DNA of 64,000 bases from Fragilaria crotonensis (Eukaryota > Bacillariophyta > Fragilariophyceae > Fragilariales > Fragilariaceae). The stretch spans positions 79,015-143,014 of the forward strand of contig JAKSYS010000074.1 in NCBI GenBank assembly GCA_022925895.1, read 5' to 3'. Both the position numbers and the translations under genes were made by a program. Below the pieces are notes generated by a model. That model worked only from the letters and a program-made list of their open reading frames with translations, did not search any database and had not been told where the DNA came from. This document shows positions 11,201 to 21,460 of the stretch, in pieces (positions within the stretch are counted from its first letter, which is position 1; every line of letters starts with the position of its first letter).

Positions 11201-13792
11201 GAAGTGGCTTGGGTTGGCTGCTAACATAGGGGGCGGAGATTGCTTTTGGATACTGCCTTTATCGGCGCGACCTATCGCAAGGTCGACGGTATGGTCGATC
11301 ACCCGAGATGAGTTGGCTGGTGACGCTGTAAAAAGGGCCATTGAATCTTTGGACTTGTCAATCAGGGACAAGATTGGGGATGGCATTGATGACGGTGTCG
11401 CACAAGAGAATGTGGGAGCGTTACCGGTGAATGGGGACCTGTTGGAGGATTTGGACGATGACGCAGCAGTTACTGATGACGAAGCTGGTGTACCAGATAT
11501 GGACGAGTATACTCCAGAAACTTTTGATGGTTACTTGACTGCGTCCGTCATGTTACCTCGGGGCGATGAGGTGTTGAAAGCACAAGTTGTTGCCAGAAAG
11601 AGGGATGCCAATGGGAATCCAATCGGGAAGGCAAACTCTAATCCGATATTGGACACAAGGGAATATGTCGTTGAATTTGAAGACGGCACGAAGGAGGTGT
11701 ATATGGCAAATATGATTGCCGAAAACATGTATGCACAGGTGGACAGTGAAGGCAGGGCCTTTGCACTTATGTCTGAGATTGTGGACCACGAGTCGGACGC
11801 ACGGGCGATGAAGATTGCTGACGGTACCTTTGTCGACAAGCAAGGTCGCCAGCGGCCACGGATAACTACCCAAGGGTGGAGGCTCTTGGTTGAATGGAAG
11901 GACGGTACGACCACTTGGGTGCCTCTTAAGGATTTAAAGGAGTCGTTCCCAATCGAAGTGGCTGAATATGCCGTTGCAAACAAGATTTCGGAACAACCGG
12001 CTTTTAAATGGTGGGTTGATGACACGCTGAGGAAGCGACATCGCATCATTAAGAAGGTTAAGTCGGCTAAGTACTGGAAGCGGACGCACAAGTTTGGCAT
12101 TCGGCTTCCGCATTCAGTTGAAGAAGCGCTGAGATTTGACGAGGAATCAGGAACTGATTTCTGGCGCAAGGCGATTGAGAAAGAGATGAGGAATGTCTTA
12201 CCTGCTTTCGAGTTCAGGGACGATGACAAGATGCCAATTGGTTACGAGTGTATCAGATGTCATATGGTCTTCGACATCAAGATTGGAGACCTGACGCGGA
12301 AGGCAAGGTTTTGTGCAAATGGCAATGAAACAGACCCTCCGAAGGAATCGACGTTCTCCACAGTTGTGTCAAGGGATACGGTTCGCCTCTTTTTCTTGAT
12401 GGCAGCGTTGCATGACACTGATATATTATCGGCAGACATTCAGAATGCCTATCTGAATGCGCCGGTAAAGGAGAAGTTGTATACTATTGCCGGAAAAGAA
12501 TTTGGCCCAAAGAATGAGGACGGCCGGTGATAATTGTACGGGCACTTTATGGACTGAGGAGTAGCGGCAAATCCTTCCGTGACTTTCTTGCAAATAATCT
12601 GCGGGAGATGGGATACGCGAGTACTAAGGCGGACCCGGACTTGTGGATGAAGCCGGATTGTAAGACTGATGGAACTGAGTACTATCATTATGTGATATGC
12701 TACGTTGATGATGTTGCGGTTACAATGGAGGAACCCGAGCGCTTCATGGACGAACTGGGGCGTAGGTTTACATTGAAGGAGGGAAGTGTCCAGGAACCAA
12801 CCCTGTACTTAGGGGCTGACGTTTTGAAGTGGTATATCGCCGAATCTGATGAGCCGGGTAAGGTTCGTTGGGCGTTGGCGTCTACCAAGTATACCAAGAG
12901 GGCAATCGCTGACCTTGAGACTGAGCTTGACTCGATAGGCAAGCGACTGCCCACCAAGGTTGTGACTCCGCTCTCGGGCGCCTACCGGCCGGAGTTGGAC
13001 CAAACAACGGAGTTGAATGCCGAGAGGCAAAACTACTATCAAGGACTGATAGGGGTGCTTCGCTGGATTTGCGAATTGGGACGGCTCGATATCCTTATGC
13101 CTGTCTCAATGATGTCGCGATATATAGTGGCCGCCAGAAGCGGTCACTTGGATCAATTGTTTCATATATTTGCTTACCTGAAACGATACGATTCATCAAC
13201 GATGGTGTTCGATGACACCGAACCTGCCTTCGATGAAAGGAGGTTTAAGGATTGCGATTGGAGTGAATACTATCCTGGGGCTAAGGAAGCTTTGCCTCCG
13301 GATATGCCTGCGCCGCGTGGGCGTTCCGTCGTGATGTCCTGCTTTGTTGATGCAGATCATGCTGGGTGCAGGGTCACGAGGCGCTCACACACAGGTGTGA
13401 TCATTTTCGTGAACCGTGCCCCTATTCTGTGGTTTTCAAAAAGACAGAATACTGTGGAGTCCTCGACATTCGGTTCTGAGTTTGTTGCAATGCGGATTGC
13501 TATCGAAATGATTGAGGGTCTACGTTATAAGCTTCGGATGATGGGTGTTGGAATTGAAGGACCGTGCAATGTGTTTTGTGATAACAATGCGGTGGTGTTG
13601 AATTCGGTGAACCCGGAGTCTGTGTTGAAGAAGAAACATGCAGCTATCAACTACCATCGGGCGAGAGAAGCAATAGCCGCGGGAGTGATTAGAGTTGCGA
13701 AAGAGGATACGGAGACCAACATCGCCGATCTCTTAACGAAATGTTTACCTGGCCCAGCTTTGCGGGAACATGCAAGTCGGGTCTTGTGGTGA
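8262..13792 (+). CDS. Copia gag-pol polyprotein with one frameshift at about 12527
   Basis: The likely start is the ATG at 8262 (MADAVNMRAALERCGL); the open frame begins slightly earlier without an ATG. Residues 1 to about 370 form Gag, followed by a Lys/Ser/Glu-rich tract (about 370-480). No CCHC knuckle is seen. The protease motif is LDTHADTCVAG near residue 507. The integrase core shows FYADTLFF, IVDNDP and PYSPWQNRAE, giving the D, D, E triad near residues 802, 859 and 893. The first frame ends at 12530 just after the reverse-transcriptase fingers (ADIQNAYLNAP). The downstream frame resumes with RALYGLRSSGK, holds the catalytic CYVDDVAV and the RNase H (CFVDADHAGC, CDNNAVVLN), and ends at 13792. 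Joining them needs a -1 shift at CGGCCGGTGATAA. I see no classic slippery heptamer, so a one-base loss or sequence error is more likely than programmed shifting. Confidence 0.9.
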
Positions 13793-13914
13793 ACGATGCG
13801 CCATGGCGCAAACCCCTTTCTCTTAATACCGAGGTTCCCAAAATGGTGCCTCAGGCCTCTGTTGGTTGATGGGGATTGTTCCAAGGCAAATTGATTCGCG
13901 GCATGCGTATCATT

Positions 13915-13925
13915 TTGTGGGGACT
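13915..13925 (+). promoter_or_regulatory. Polypurine tract of copia element
   Basis: TTGTGGGGACT directly precedes the 3' LTR start at 13926. The same GGGGACT-GTT junction is present at 1866-1876 in the partial element. Confidence 0.65.
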
Positions 13926-14137
13926 GTTAAGTTCTGCTCGTGCTATCGTGTTTTCAGGCTACTGCATATGCATGACCGTACGATTCGTACGGTAGCTATG
14001 ATGCATGTAGAGGAATGCGAAGTATGTGTTATAATTTTTTTAAGTTACTAGCATCACCAACATGCTGCCCCTTCGGGGCACATTCACCTTGCGAAAGGCC
14101 TTGCCTAGATCTTTGATTATGCGGACAGATATTAATA
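13926..14137 (+). repeat. 3' LTR of copia element
   Basis: It carries the same 212 bp as 7411-7622 and is followed by the second copy of the GCAGT target duplication at 14138-14142. Confidence 0.92.
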
Positions 14138-14142
14138 GCAGT

Positions 14143-14583
14143 AGTCCCGCGTCCCGCACATGACGGGGAGTATTCCTACACACCTGTACCTGGTACAAGC
14201 ATAAATGTCACTGCTGCACATGGTGGCAACCAGTACCATTGTACGACTTACTGGAGTACTGGAGTACATTATAGAGATATATGTGTATCATACAAATTGT
14301 ACTTGTACCCAAGGCTCAACTTGTAGTTTGGCGTTGAGCAGAACCTGCATCCGAATTCCATATGCATATCTACTCTACCTAGTGCTAGTACCATAGAGAG
14401 TACCAGTGACTAGTCCTACTGTGCCGGTATTAGAATACGTATGTACCAGGTAGCGAAAAAAAAGTATGATGATACACATGATACATGATGTATGCCGATC
14501 ACGGGCAAATGCTTGACATCAGGGTCACGATCGACTCAAACCGCATCCGCGACGACCGATGACATTCTATTGGCTAATCTGTT
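14143..14583. other. Intergenic stretch rich in GTAC palindromes
   Basis: No gene is seen. GTAC-centred words are dense: CCTGTACCTGGTACAAG, CCAGTACCATTGTACG, GGAGTACTGGAGTAC, TTGTACTTGTACCC and AGAGTACCAGTG. The last 100 bp likely include the promoter of the LRR gene that starts at 14584. Confidence 0.5.
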
Positions 14584-16395
14584 ATGCTAGTGGCGCGGCA
14601 GATTTACGAGCCGGCACGAGAATTCAACAAAATCGATGAATTCTCGAGCGCCCCAAATGAAATTTTATCGACCCATTATGGTCCATTTGGGTCATTCCTC
14701 AGATTTCGCTCCAGAAGGCAGCGCTGCGCCGACGACGATTGCATGGATTCTTATGATGACGAGCATGAGAATGAGAATGTGCCCGTAACTGCACCAGCAG
14801 AACTTACTATAGACTTGACAGAAACCGAAATCAAGCATGATGACTTTGTGGAAGAGTTTTTGCTTCGATTGGAGAATGGAGGTACAACGTCGTTCGAAAG
14901 CACCGCCGCCGACGACGGCGGCGTGGATGCTTCGGCTGGCAATGCGGAGGATGCTCTCCTTGCTGCAGCTGCAGAACGTACTACAGACGAGACGGAAGAC
15001 AGGTGTGATGACTTTGTTGGTGAATCTCAGACTGACTTGCCCACCGTGTCCATGTCGTCGGATCCTTCTGCCGTCGCTTCACATGCTTTGTTACCACTAA
15101 TTGAAGTACGCAACCTTGCTCCCAGTGATGATATTAATGGTTTAGATCATGCACCACTGGTTGAATCATTGCATCCAACCGGGCTACGAAATGTCGATTC
15201 CGGAGCATATCCCATATCATCAGATAGCAACACAGCAACACGCCCGGCATCTGCGTTTCCAACTGCTGCATATGGTTCAACCACAGGGTTCGCCGATGAA
15301 TCCAAGGAGGAAGAGGAGGTGCCAAACTATGCAGGAGCACCTACTAATGCGCATGACAGCAATGGAATTACTGGTGAACGTGGTTTGCAAATTGTGGAAG
15401 CACAGCCGGTGCATGATGTAGATGAAGAGGGATCGATGATTGTTGCGGAGGCCCATCACGTCACAATCAAGTGGTACCAACGTCCCTTCTATCGGTGGAT
15501 TCTCGTTGGAAGTACTCTGTTTACCACCGGTCTTATTGTGGTTGTGATTGTCCTTGTCACTCGACCATCAGCTGCACCAGGCAGCTCTTTGTTGCAGCCC
15601 CCAACACTGGCGCCGAGTGAGGCGTCGCCCCCCACACCGGTACCTTCCTTGTTGACGCCGGAACAAATTGCCTGCAACTTTCTTTCTACTCCGAACGTGA
15701 CGATGTGTCGATCGAAAGTCGTCTTCGACTCGTGGAATAATGGGAATATTGGCGACAATACCACTGGTTCCACAATTCCGACCGAGATCGGGCTCATGAC
15801 GCAGCTGACGTATTTGGATTTCTACAACAACCAATTGAATTCTACTGTTCCAAGTGAGATCGGGCTCTTATCAAATCTGACGTTATTGTCCATCTGGAAA
15901 AATCAGTTGACCTCCACAATTCCAACTGAGATCACACGCCTTACTGATCTGTTGTTTTTGGATTTTTTATACAATCAGCTGACGGGCACAATTCCTAGTG
16001 AGATGGCGCTCATGACAAAGCTGATTAGATGGGATGTGTCCAACAATCGATTGACCTCCACATTTCCAAGTGAGATGGGGCTCTTAACGGATCTGACGTA
16101 TTTGTCTTTCTACAGCAATCGTTTGTCGGGGACAATCCCAACGGAGATCGCTCTCTTGACAAATCTGCTATACTTTTATACCTCCAGCAATCAGTTGACT
16201 TCCACAATTCCTACGGAGATGGCGCTCATGACGCAGCTGACGGAACTGGATTACTATAACAATCAGTTGGCGGGCACAATTCCATCATCTCTGTGCTCAC
16301 TCGGTTATATGATGATCTGGATTGACTGTGATAAAATTTCATGTGCTTCAGGCTGTTGCATTTCAGGTACAGATGGGTTTCCTTCCTGCGGCTGA
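14584..16395 (+). CDS. LRR membrane protein with acidic cytoplasmic region, single TM and extracellular LRRs
   Basis: This intact 603-residue protein has a long acidic N-terminal region (residues 1-300; motifs DDDCMDS and EIKHDDFVEEFLLRLENG). A positively flanked segment KWYQRPFYRW leads into one transmembrane helix (about 305-327, ILVGSTLFTTGLIVVVIVLV). A Pro/Ser/Thr linker (about 330-358) and a Cys-containing cap (IACNFLSTPNVTMC) precede about eight 24-residue LRRs (IPTEIGLMTQLTYLDFYNNQ type). A Cys-rich end (WIDCDKISCASGCC) closes the protein. The order predicts a type II topology with LRRs outside or in the lumen. Such receptors are widespread in diatoms; ligands are unknown. No kinase domain is present. 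Its closest visible relative is the convergent gene at 17409-19241, which shares the same domain order and the KWYQRPFYRWILVGST block exactly. I took the first in-frame ATG; the paralogue starts about 30 residues later. Confidence 0.88.
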   Translation: MLVARQIYEPAREFNKIDEFSSAPNEILSTHYGPFGSFLRFRSRRQRCADDDCMDSYDDEHENENVPVTAPAELTIDLTETEIKHDDFVEEFLLRLENGGTTSFESTAADDGGVDASAGNAEDALLAAAAERTTDETEDRCDDFVGESQTDLPTVSMSSDPSAVASHALLPLIEVRNLAPSDDINGLDHAPLVESLHPTGLRNVDSGAYPISSDSNTATRPASAFPTAAYGSTTGFADESKEEEEVPNYAGAPTNAHDSNGITGERGLQIVEAQPVHDVDEEGSMIVAEAHHVTIKWYQRPFYRWILVGSTLFTTGLIVVVIVLVTRPSAAPGSSLLQPPTLAPSEASPPTPVPSLLTPEQIACNFLSTPNVTMCRSKVVFDSWNNGNIGDNTTGSTIPTEIGLMTQLTYLDFYNNQLNSTVPSEIGLLSNLTLLSIWKNQLTSTIPTEITRLTDLLFLDFLYNQLTGTIPSEMALMTKLIRWDVSNNRLTSTFPSEMGLLTDLTYLSFYSNRLSGTIPTEIALLTNLLYFYTSSNQLTSTIPTEMALMTQLTELDYYNNQLAGTIPSSLCSLGYMMIWIDCDKISCASGCCISGTDGFPSCG

Positions 16396-17408
16396 ATGAA
16401 GGGAAGAGGAGCAAGTCTCGTACAAGCCTCTGAAAAGTGCGACTGCTTGCCGGGGTCTTCCATTTGCTCGTCGTTTGTTAGGTTTTCGCACTGTTTGAGA
16501 TCGGAAGTAAATGGAGTGGCAATTGGTAATCAAGTGGGCGCGGCGGAATTCATGGTGCAAAGAAAGTAATTTGATTTTGGATGATTGGCGTCGCATTGAC
16601 TTCGTCGTTCAATCTGCGTTGATGGACATGATGTATGGTGGATGATTTATGTTTCACGTGATGACGAGTACACGACAAGCTGGAGTACAAGAATTGTGTC
16701 TGATGCGAGTTTGCGACAATTTTTAATACTTGTCTAAATTTTTTGTTCCGTACTTCGCAGTACCCTCATTGTCTACAACACTATGCATGCGATGTTGAAC
16801 ACCAACGAAAAGACTTCTGCAACATGGGTATGATCAGCGGACTACTGCCGCTGTTTAGTCGAGTATGCCATAGGCCTCGTAGGCGCAGTTATTACCAGCG
16901 CTGGTCAGAAGTCGCGACCGAACATTCGCAAGGCCTGTCAATGCCGTCGCACTTCGGATATCACCGAGATTGCACGGGATCTCGGCAGGCGCGACTCACA
17001 TTCGTCGTCCCAACCTTTTCACCATGCCTTCACTTAAGATGGAAAACGTGGCAAAAACATCGCCTGCAAGGAATAGTCCGTCCCACGGCTAGTCTCGAGG
17101 GTCGCATTACGTCCAAACAAGTAACTGGCTCACATCCGTGGAACACATGGCTCGTCCGGGATGCTGAAGCAGCTGTCAGAAATAGACATCACTAACACAA
17201 CAATCGCAGTCGCTGAGATGAAAGGTTCCTGCACCGCGACAACAGGCACCTTATTTCGCAACTTCTCGAACGCTTGAAGAGCGTATCACAATTCCTGCGC
17301 CCCATGAATCATCAACCGCCAACCATCAACCATGTAACCATAACCCGCATCACGGATGGAATAACGGAGCCAGTCCGACGTCAAACATCCAATTATTTCA
17401 ACTGCATC
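16396..17408. other. Spacer between convergent LRR genes, possible relic ORF
   Basis: The tails of both LRR genes end here. On the plus strand between about 16780 and 17280 a frame interrupted by several stops reads LVEYAIGLVGAVITSAGQKS, then DITEIARDLGRRDS and ITNTTIAVAEMKGSCTATTG, which looks like degenerate protein but matches no family I know. I do not call it a gene. No clear terminator is visible. Confidence 0.3.
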
Positions 17409-19241
17409 TCACATATCTTTTCGCACCGCACCACACCGATTGCCACCATGGACAACGCGACCAAATCTGTAACACCTACCAAGATGAAATTCATAATAAG
17501 CATTTGCAATCTCCTGCGAATACTGCGTGCCTCGATTCATCCATTTTCTTTTGTTACAGCCACATGAAGGGTAACCTTCTCCACCTGACTTGCAACAACC
17601 TGAACCGCACGTGATTTCACCACAGTCAATCCATATCGGGATAACACCGAGTTCGCAGAGAGATGATGGAATTGTGCCCGCTAACTGATTGCTGGCGAGA
17701 TATAAATAGGTCAGGTATGTTAAGAGCCCCATCTCACTCGGAATGGTGGAAGTCAGTTGATTGCTGGAGAAATCCAACAGCAGCAGTTTTGATAAGAGCC
17801 CAATCTCACTTGGGACTGTCCCGGACAACTGATTGCTATAGAACGACAAAAACGTCAGATACGATAAGAGCCCGATCTCGCTCGGCAAAGTGGAAATCAT
17901 CTGATTACTGGATGCATCCAAATGTGCCAGCTGTGTGATGAGCCCGATCTCTGTTGGAATTGATCCAGAGAAATGATTAAATAGAAGATCCAAATTCAAC
18001 AGATTTGTCAGGAGCACGATCTCACTTGGAAGTGTGGAAGTCAACTGATTGTTCCAGAAAGACAATAACGTCAGATTCGATAAGAGCCCAATCTCACTTG
18101 GAATTTTGGAAGTTAACCCATTGCCATAGAAATCCAAATACGTCAGCTGCGTCATGAGCCCGATCTCGGTCGGAATTGTGAAACCAGTCGTTGCATCGTC
18201 CGATTTATACGAGTCAAACATGACTTTCGATCGACACTTTGTCACGTTCGGAATAGAAAGAAACTCGCAGGCAATTTCTTCCGGCGTCATCAAGGAAGGT
18301 ACCGGTGTGGGGGGCGACAATTTATAGCCTCCTGGTGCTGCTGACGGTCGAGTGACAAGGACAATCACCACCACAATAAGCCCACAGCCAAGAAAAGTAC
18401 TTCCAACAAGAATCCATCGATAAAAGGGACGTTGGTACCATTTAATTGTGACGTGATGGACCTCAGCAACCACAGTCGCTCCCTTCTCGTCTACATCGGG
18501 TACACGGTGCCCTTCGACAATATACAAACCACTTTCAGCAGAGCTTGGCATCCCCTCTTCTTCCTTGGATTCAACAACACGCAAACCGCTTTCGGAAGAG
18601 ATTGGAAGCCCGTCTTCTGCTTTGAATTCATCTAAGAACACTATGGTTGAACCATATGCACCAATTGGAATCAAGGGCGCCCGACGTGTTGCAGTGTTGC
18701 TATCTGATGATATGGGATACGCTCCTGGAGCGACATTTCGTTGCCTGGTGGGACGCATTGGTTCAACCAGAGGTGCATGATCTAAACTATTAATACCATC
18801 ACGGGGAGCAAGGTTGGGTTCATCAATTAGCGGTACCAAAGCATATGAAGGCAGGGCAGAAGGATCCGATGACGTGGTAACGTCGGGCAACTTGGGATGA
18901 AATTCATCAAGAAGGTCATCTTTCTTGATTTCGGCCTCCGTCGCGTCGGGAGTACGTTCTGCCGCTGCTGCTGCTGCGGCAGCAGCAAGGAGAGCATCCT
19001 CCTCATTGCCAGCCGAAGCATCCACGCCGCCGTCGTCGGCGGCGGTGCTTTCGAACCAAGTAGTATCTCCATTCTCCATTCGAAGCAAAAATTCTTCCAC
19101 AAAGTCATCATGCTTGATTTCGGTTTCCATCAAGTCTGCAGTACGTTCTGCTGGTGCAGTTACGGGCGCATTCTCCTCATCGTCATCAGAAGAATCCATG
19201 CAATCGTCGTCGGCGATGCCGTTCGAACGAACTGCAAGCAA
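17409..19241 (-). CDS. LRR membrane protein, paralogue of the 14.6-kb gene
   Basis: This intact 610-residue protein repeats the domain order of the convergent gene: acidic cytoplasmic part (DDDCMDSSDDDEEN, EIKHDDFVEEFLLRMENG), KWYQRPFYRW, a transmembrane helix (about 276-298), a shorter Pro linker, the Cys cap (IACEFLSIPNVTKC), about eight LRRs and the Cys-rich end (CGEITCGSGCC). Differences are informative. It starts with a shorter N-terminus (MLAVRSNGIADDDC), carries a run of nine alanines near residue 90, has a second EIKKDDLLDEF copy of the acidic motif, has expanded SESGL repeats before the TM, and ends with about 48 extra basic residues beyond the conserved PSCGC. The tail may have arisen by loss of the ancestral stop, since the paralogue stops at that point. 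Head-to-tail convergence suggests an inverted duplication. Confidence 0.88.
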   Translation of the reverse strand: MLAVRSNGIADDDCMDSSDDDEENAPVTAPAERTADLMETEIKHDDFVEEFLLRMENGDTTWFESTAADDGGVDASAGNEEDALLAAAAAAAAAERTPDATEAEIKKDDLLDEFHPKLPDVTTSSDPSALPSYALVPLIDEPNLAPRDGINSLDHAPLVEPMRPTRQRNVAPGAYPISSDSNTATRRAPLIPIGAYGSTIVFLDEFKAEDGLPISSESGLRVVESKEEEGMPSSAESGLYIVEGHRVPDVDEKGATVVAEVHHVTIKWYQRPFYRWILVGSTFLGCGLIVVVIVLVTRPSAAPGGYKLSPPTPVPSLMTPEEIACEFLSIPNVTKCRSKVMFDSYKSDDATTGFTIPTEIGLMTQLTYLDFYGNGLTSKIPSEIGLLSNLTLLSFWNNQLTSTLPSEIVLLTNLLNLDLLFNHFSGSIPTEIGLITQLAHLDASSNQMISTLPSEIGLLSYLTFLSFYSNQLSGTVPSEIGLLSKLLLLDFSSNQLTSTIPSEMGLLTYLTYLYLASNQLAGTIPSSLCELGVIPIWIDCGEITCGSGCCKSGGEGYPSCGCNKRKWMNRGTQYSQEIANAYYEFHLGRCYRFGRVVHGGNRCGAVRKDM

Positions 19242-20673
19242 CTCGACTTCGAGTATCTGTCAGCGACATTCTAGAGGGTTGAGAAAAACCACCGCAACCC
19301 AAAACGAGGTGGTTTTTTAAATAAAAAAACAAAAACCACTCAGCAAAAAACACCTTCCTGCGAACCTGGGACATCCGGAAATTTGTCTTGATGGGATTAC
19401 GGATTACGGTCACAATACCGTACTTGTAGTGATACAGGACAACAGACATGACCTGCAGAAGTGTACTACCGGTAGTATACGGAGTACCAGGTACCGACTT
19501 AAGTTGACTACTGGTACAGCGAGGGTATTTTCTGTTTTCTATCCTTGAGAGGAACAGGATGACATTCGTACCGGTACTGTAGGAAAAAAGGTTATACTGT
19601 ACAGTCAACATTTTTAGTGAGCTCGATCGTGTGTACCGTTGCATTGGCTCTTTATGCATACTGTACAATTCGCCATGTGTGTAGTAATGTTTGCTTCGTG
19701 GTAGTACTGTAAAACGTACCACCGGTAGTACCATAGACTGAACAACATAAATTAACGGTCAAAATCTTCTAGTTGAATTTTAACACAGTAGAATAGTCTT
19801 ACTGCATACCCTCTCCGGTACGACCCACCGGTTTTTAGATTCTTGTAGCATTCTCATATGCATGTTCCTACTGTACTGCACAAGTACATACAAGTACCAG
19901 GTTGTGCGACCGCAACAAAATCCCTCATCTTACGCTACAGTACCTGGTACTTGTACTTTTTCCGTGATGTTTATCGTACAATATTTGGAGAAGTACTGTA
20001 CAACTGGCATTGGCATGGTCGACAATCCTCATTTCTCATCCGCACGCCAATGGTGCGATTGAATATATATATAGCGACTATGAATACTAGCTAGTGGGTA
20101 ACTCACATTTGATCGAGTGTCTACTACAGGAAACTGGACGTACAGTACCCCAACCTGGTCACTCCGTACCACTACTTTTTCCCTACAGTATGCAGTACCA
20201 TGGTACCAACGTAGGAAACTTCATGAAGTACAGTACCAGGTACTTATCATGCCCCAGTATTGCAGTTCATCGCACGGTATATTTTACAGTAGCATTTGTG
20301 AAGCAACCTGTTCACAGCAAATTCAATAAGTATTCCATCCAGTAACTTTGAATTCGTACAGTATTGTAGTTCAGTAACGTAACACACTGTCGTGTCAACA
20401 TAAATTACCGTCCGTTTGTGTACTGTAGACCTGTAGTACATGTAATCCACGTAGCAGTGCAACAGTACCCCAGAGTGGTCATACTCCGTAACAGACGCAC
20501 GCACGCACACAATTAATTTATAATATAGTAGGATATATGTATGGTTGTATGGTGTATTCATACTTCATACAACCACTCGCACATGGCGAAACAAGGATTG
20601 AGCTTCGCGTACAGTCATTTTCATGTTGTTTTTGACTTAACACAAATCAACAATCATCCATCATTCAATCATC
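19242..20673. other. Long intergenic region rich in GTAC palindromes
   Basis: No gene is supported. GTACC, GGTAC, AGTACT and CAGGTAC words recur throughout (for example ACAGTACCTGGTACTTGTAC near 19938-19957, CAGTACCATGGTACCAACG near 20190, GTACAGTACCAGGTACTT near 20228). Part of the right end should be the promoter of the ancestral phosphomannomutase gene. Confidence 0.45.
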
Positions 20674-21460
20674 ATGACGACCGCTGCTCCTGAGAATCCT
20701 CGCATTATCAGACTGCTTGATGTTGATTGTGTATGGCACGTTGACGATTCCTCGTGGTGAGGTAGAACCGTCCATAATGGACTTTATGATTGAGTTGAGC
20801 AAGAAGATCACGGTTGGCATTGTTGGCGGTTCCGATCTTCCAAAGCAAGAAGAGCAGCTTGGAGAAGGCATTGCCAGTATCTTCCCATACAACTTTAATC
20901 AGAATGGGTTGGTCGCGTATAACAATGGTGAACTCAAAAAGTTCAGAAGATTGCCAAATTCCTTGGAGACGACAACGTCAAGAAGATTGTCAACTGGGTT
21001 TGAAGTACATGGCGGAACTCGATCTTCCCATCAACGTATGCAAACATTGGTTGGCGTGTTTCATTACCTTCCGCGTTGTGAAGGCGATAGCATGTATGTC
21101 TCCATTGGAACATTTGTCGACTTCAGGAGTGGCATGCTCAATATTATGAAAAGTTTGAGTTGTATAATTTCGTGAGAAAGAATATGGTGGAGACTATGAG
21201 AAAGGAATTCAATGCCTTGAACTTGAAGTACAGCATTGGAGGTCAGATTTCGTTTGTTGTTTGAGATATTTGTCTCCCGATGACGTTGAAGATCCACTTC
21301 TTTTGGTTGTTTGAGGACAAGACTTTGAGGGAGGCGACAACTGAGATCTTTCCATGAAAGGATCTGTTGACATACGGTCACTGATCGAACATGTGTGGAC
21401 TACACACCGACACCAGCGAGCACATGTTTCAGCTGCCACTTGTAGCGTCACAACCTTTTT
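20674..21460 (+). pseudogene. PMM: Phosphomannomutase (eukaryotic PMM type), frameshifted
   Basis: The enzyme interconverts mannose-6-phosphate and mannose-1-phosphate for GDP-mannose supply in the cytosol. The ATG at 20674 gives MTTAAPENPRIIRLLDVD, carrying the start of HAD motif I. The frame then breaks and resumes with GTLTIPRGEVEPSIMDFM, ELSKKITVGIVGGSDLPKQ (the second conserved PMM block) and NGLVAYNNGEL. After another break come KYMAELDLPIN, GTFVDFRSGMLNI, KNMVETMRKEFNALNLKYS, IGGQISF and a last DKT[LM]R-like block near 21320. Block order and spacing match full-length PMM (about 245 residues). At least four frame changes exist and the catalytic DVDGT is itself split. I infer a dead copy; an active PMM should exist elsewhere. 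Indel errors could mimic this pattern. Confidence 0.85.

Larger units (their letters stand above)
7411..14137 (+). mobile_element. Complete Ty1/copia LTR retrotransposon (6727 bp)
   Basis: Two 212-bp LTRs (7411-7622 and 13926-14137) flank one gag-pol reading frame. Read side by side, the LTRs appear identical. The 5-bp sequence GCAGT stands immediately outside both ends (7406-7410 and 14138-14142), the length expected of copia target duplications. Domain order gag, protease, integrase, reverse transcriptase, RNase H is copia order (integrase before reverse transcriptase). Identical LTRs mean a recent insertion. The polyprotein carries one frameshift at 12527. The element resembles the diatom CoDi lineages, inferred from the DTHADTC-type protease and the pol sequence. 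Confidence 0.93.

Noticed and set aside
12500-12540. Programmed -1 frameshift in the young copia element
   Set aside because: No X XXY YYZ heptamer at the overlap and the sister element reads straight through; kept only as an alternative to a one-base loss.
16743-17195. Plus-strand ORF of 150 codons between the LRR genes
   Set aside because: Composition is not protein-like (Cys/His/Arg/Trp mix) and a different frame looks better but has stops; no support for a gene.
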